64,000 bases of DNA from Ruegeria meonggei (GTDB lineage Bacteria; Pseudomonadota; Alphaproteobacteria; Rhodobacterales; Rhodobacteraceae), in NCBI RefSeq assembly GCF_900172215.1, contig NZ_FWFP01000017.1, positions 27,111 to 91,110 of the forward strand, given 5' to 3'. The notes under the pieces are model-generated. The model did no database searches. It saw only the letters and a program-made list of their open reading frames with translations, and was not told the origin of the DNA. Made by a program: the position numbers and the translations under genes. Positions 61,953 to 64,000 of the stretch are shown in pieces (position 1 is the first letter of the stretch; each line of letters starts with the position of its first letter).

Positions 61953-62385
61953 GTAATTCCCCTCTCCATAAAACACAGGAAGTTTATGACCCGTATCTAT
62001 TATTGTCCATGACGGCCTGAACGGCCCATTTCCCACATAGCCACCCAGGTTGACGTGGCGGTAGCGGGCAACTCTTTGCCGACGTAATTTCAATATGCGC
62101 AAGGCTATGCCTGCAAAACACGCGATCAGTGCCACATTGTTGCGCCTTACCCAACGAACGTGGAATTGTCGAATCATCAGCAATGGGAAGGAAACAATTC
62201 CCTGCAGTATTGTTACGAGTTTTCTCGGAAATGACACGCAATCGAGGCGGACTGTCTCGAAACAGGCACAAATTTCCAATCATAGCCTCATTCTGGCCAC
62301 TGAATCGCCGCTCGGCGATTGTTTCCTGTGGCCTGAGGGGTGGACCATACGCGCGCCGATGGCGTGCCGGAAAATAGGATGTGCG
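61953..62385. promoter_or_regulatory. Divergent control region of the beta-helix pair, 433 bases
   Basis: No gene is supported here; open frames that cross it are extensions without family match. A nested inverted repeat lies at 62295-62333: outer arms GGCCAC/GTGGCC and inner arms AATCGCC/GGCGATT around a GCTC loop, starting 91 and ending 53 bases before the plus-strand ATG. A promoter for each gene is expected but not clearly visible. Confidence 0.45.
62295..62333 (+). other. Nested inverted repeat / stem-loop before the beta-helix protein B gene
   Basis: Inner stem AATCGCC-GCTC-GGCGATT (62303-62320) is perfect. The outer stem GGCCAC (62295-62300) / GTGGCC (62328-62333) pairs around unequal side bulges of two and seven bases. 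No T-run follows, so it is more likely a protein-binding dyad or a leader RNA hairpin than a terminator. Confidence 0.45.
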
Positions 62386-64000
62386 ATGACAGCGCAAACA
62401 ACCACGGTAACCAGCTCAGCCGAGCTGAAACAAGCCCTCGCAAGCGCCACAGGAGGAGAAACCATCCTTCTTGCGGCCGGCGACTATGGCAGGTTGGACC
62501 TCAGGGACGCAAAATACGGATCAAATGTAACAATAAAATCCGCCGATCCCAACGACATGGCTAGCTTTAGCCAAATGTCTCTCATCAACTCGTCGAACGT
62601 AACCTTCGATACGATCATGTTCGACTATACTTACCAACCCGGGGACTATAACTTCCAAAGCCCGTTCGGGGTGAATGGCAGCTATAACGTCACCTTCAAG
62701 GACTCGGTCTTTGACGGTGATGTGGCCCGCGGGACTGGCACATCGATCGATGGGACCGGTTACGGCACAGGTTTGAATATTCTGAACTCGGCGAATATCA
62801 ACGTCACCGGGACCGAATTCAAGGAATGGTGGAAAGGTTTCATCGCCGCGAAATCAGATGGCATCAGCGTCACCGGAAGCGATATCCACACCATTCGGTC
62901 TGATGGTCTTGTGTTCGACGGTGTCGACAACATCCTGGTCGAAGACAACTACATTCATGATTTCGGCGGCGCAGCCGGATCCGGGGATCATCGCGATATG
63001 ATCCAGATCCAACGCGCCTATGGAAGCGGAAGCGACAATATCACTATCCGCAACAACGTGTTTGACATGGGCAATGGTGACTATGCACAGACCATCTGGA
63101 TGGGTGGTGACGGAAAAAACTTCAGCGACCCGAACGTCATTCACCACAACGTCTTGATCGAAGGCAACATGATCTACAATGGTCACGTCAACGGTATTGC
63201 CATTCATGCCGTGGACGGCCTGACCATATCAAAGAACACGATCCTGCATGTGGATGAAAAGACCCTGACCGGCGGTGTCGAAATTCCGGCAATCAATGTT
63301 CTGTCCGGCAAGAACGTCACGATCGAACAAAATATTACATCGCAAATCATAGGCTATAATGGGCAGAGCGGCTGGACCGTAAACAACAACGTCTTGCTCC
63401 AGCCAGGCGAATACGATCAGGCATTCGACTATTTTGCAACGGCACAAGCTAACGGGTACAACCAATACGGCATCAAGGCCGGTAGCCTGGCAGATACACT
63501 GAATGCCGGCTCGGATCTCGCCGACCAATTCCCGTTCTCGTACAATTCCTGGGTTGGCACAGCAACGCCCTCCAGCGGCGGGACCAACCCTCCGACAGGT
63601 GGCGGAACAAGCGGTGGTACGAATCCTCCAGCCGATACCGGTACGAATCCTCCGACCGATACCGATACCGATACGGATACTCCGACCGATACCGATACGG
63701 ATACTCCGACCGATACCGATACCGATACTCCGACCGATACCGATACCGATACTCCCGCCGATACCGATACGGATACCCCCGCCGATACCGATACGGATAC
63801 CCCCGCCGATACCGATACGGATACTCCCGCCGATACCGATACGGATACTCCCGCCGATACCGATACGGATACTCCCGCCGATACCGATACGGGTTCCGAT
63901 GCGGGTGACAAAAACCAGGACGCCGATTCTGGGTTTGCAACCCTGCCCTCATGGTCGGTTGGCGGCTTCCTCGCGCAGTTTGTAAGACTGTCCGATAGCG
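62386..64000 (+). CDS. Right-handed parallel beta-helix protein B with acidic repeat tail (partial, runs off the end)
   Basis: 538 residues visible, no stop before the window ends. It is homologous along its whole helix (about residues 1-385) to protein A: IHTIRSDGLVFDGVDNIL, GGAAGSGDHRDMIQIQ, NNVFDMGNGDYAQTIWMGG. Unlike A it has no signal peptide, beginning MTAQTTTVTSSAELKQAL. A Gly/Thr/Pro hinge is followed by ten units of a PTDTDTDT-type repeat and then GSDAGDKNQDADSGFATLP. Lack of a signal plus a long acidic C-terminal part is typical of type I secretion, whose signal would lie beyond the window. ATG 62386 with AGGA seven bases upstream is preferred; ATG 62359 is in frame. Confidence 0.85.
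   Translation, partial: MTAQTTTVTSSAELKQALASATGGETILLAAGDYGRLDLRDAKYGSNVTIKSADPNDMASFSQMSLINSSNVTFDTIMFDYTYQPGDYNFQSPFGVNGSYNVTFKDSVFDGDVARGTGTSIDGTGYGTGLNILNSANINVTGTEFKEWWKGFIAAKSDGISVTGSDIHTIRSDGLVFDGVDNILVEDNYIHDFGGAAGSGDHRDMIQIQRAYGSGSDNITIRNNVFDMGNGDYAQTIWMGGDGKNFSDPNVIHHNVLIEGNMIYNGHVNGIAIHAVDGLTISKNTILHVDEKTLTGGVEIPAINVLSGKNVTIEQNITSQIIGYNGQSGWTVNNNVLLQPGEYDQAFDYFATAQANGYNQYGIKAGSLADTLNAGSDLADQFPFSYNSWVGTATPSSGGTNPPTGGGTSGGTNPPADTGTNPPTDTDTDTDTPTDTDTDTPTDTDTDTPTDTDTDTPADTDTDTPADTDTDTPADTDTDTPADTDTDTPADTDTDTPADTDTGSDAGDKNQDADSGFATLPSWSVGGFLAQFVRLSDS
63652..63891 (+). repeat. 24-bp in-frame tandem repeat (PTDTDTDT / PADTDTDT)
   Basis: Ten head-to-tail units: one of 30 bp, eight of 24 bp and a last partial one of 18 bp. 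The first four begin CCGACCGAT, the rest CCCGCCGAT, so the array has two halves that spread separately. All units keep the reading frame of beta-helix protein B and code for alternating Asp and Thr with a Pro start. The near identity of neighbours suggests recent expansion by slippage or unequal crossing-over. Confidence 0.95.

Noticed and set aside
61953..62279. 109-residue N-terminal extension of beta-helix protein A
   Set aside because: The strong GGAGAGGGG site and signal peptide at 61952 mark the true start; the extension has no family match.
63652..63891. CRISPR-like array
   Set aside because: Units are contiguous without unique spacers, keep one reading frame and lie inside a gene.
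63429..63985. Repetitive proteins read from other frames of the tandem repeat (VSVSAG-, YRYRRE- and PIPIRI-type)
   Set aside because: The beta-helix reading frame continues through the repeat with acidic, plausible sequence; the others are frame shadows of the 24-bp unit.

Overview
The window is one large exopolysaccharide (EPS) and surface-glycan locus from a Gram-negative alphaproteobacterium, most likely a marine member of the Rhodobacteraceae (Roseobacter group). This placement is inferred from the moderately high GC content, the protein style throughout, and an exosortase of the XrtD type (exosortase fused to EpsI) together with a small protein carrying a VPLPA-CTERM tail; that pairing is known mainly from this group. 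I see no rRNA, tRNA, CRISPR array or intact mobile element.

Layout. 1-11.2 kb: asparagine synthase, then a minus-strand run with a GtrA protein, a polysaccharide deacetylase, an FAD enzyme, a DPM1-like glycosyltransferase (GT), a PepSY membrane protein, a pyruvyltransferase with an unexplained N-terminal half, and two tandem GT2 paralogues. 11.3-20.6 kb: NAD-sugar epimerase, flippase 1, GT4, membrane-anchored metallo-beta-lactamase-fold protein, Gfo/Idh/MocA oxidoreductase, a large unknown membrane protein and a GT4. 20.9-27.7 kb: a dioxygenase/Rieske fusion with a GtrB-like GT, facing a tightly overlapping operon for a CDP-activated, C-methylated deoxysugar (RfbF, RfbG, C-methyltransferase, reductase/epimerase, GtrA). 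28.3-33.5 kb: UGM-like FAD enzyme, then UDP-glucuronate decarboxylase, an unknown membrane protein and a GT2.

34.1-48.2 kb is the core assembly and sorting machinery. The VPLPA-CTERM protein is followed by a two-way terminator. Two divergent operons then share a control region at about 38.9-39.4 kb. The minus-strand one encodes an ExeA-like ATPase, a Wzz/GumC chain-length protein, a BY-kinase and a GT2. The plus-strand one encodes an ExoY-type initiating sugar transferase, a PrsT-like TPR lipoprotein, a Wza-like export protein, an outer-membrane barrel, XrtD and an acyltransferase. 48.2-64 kb holds a GDP-mannose 6-dehydrogenase with a GT4, flippase 2, a DegT aminotransferase, three FemAB/CelD-like acyltransferases, a WbbL-like GT2, a second deacetylase, a Wzy/O-antigen-ligase-family protein, and two divergent, homologous parallel beta-helix proteins. 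The second of these carries an acidic eight-residue repeat tail and runs off the end of the window.

Reading of the whole (inference): ExoY starts a repeat unit on undecaprenyl phosphate. The many GTs extend it with sugars that may include GDP-mannuronate, UDP-xylose and a CDP-branched deoxysugar, and it is decorated by pyruvyl, acyl, methyl, amide and aminoacyl-type groups. Wzx and Wzy flip and polymerise it, Wzz with the kinase sets length, and the Wza-like protein and barrel export it. XrtD anchors VPLPA proteins in the same envelope programme, and the beta-helix proteins may process or bind the uronate-containing product outside the cell.
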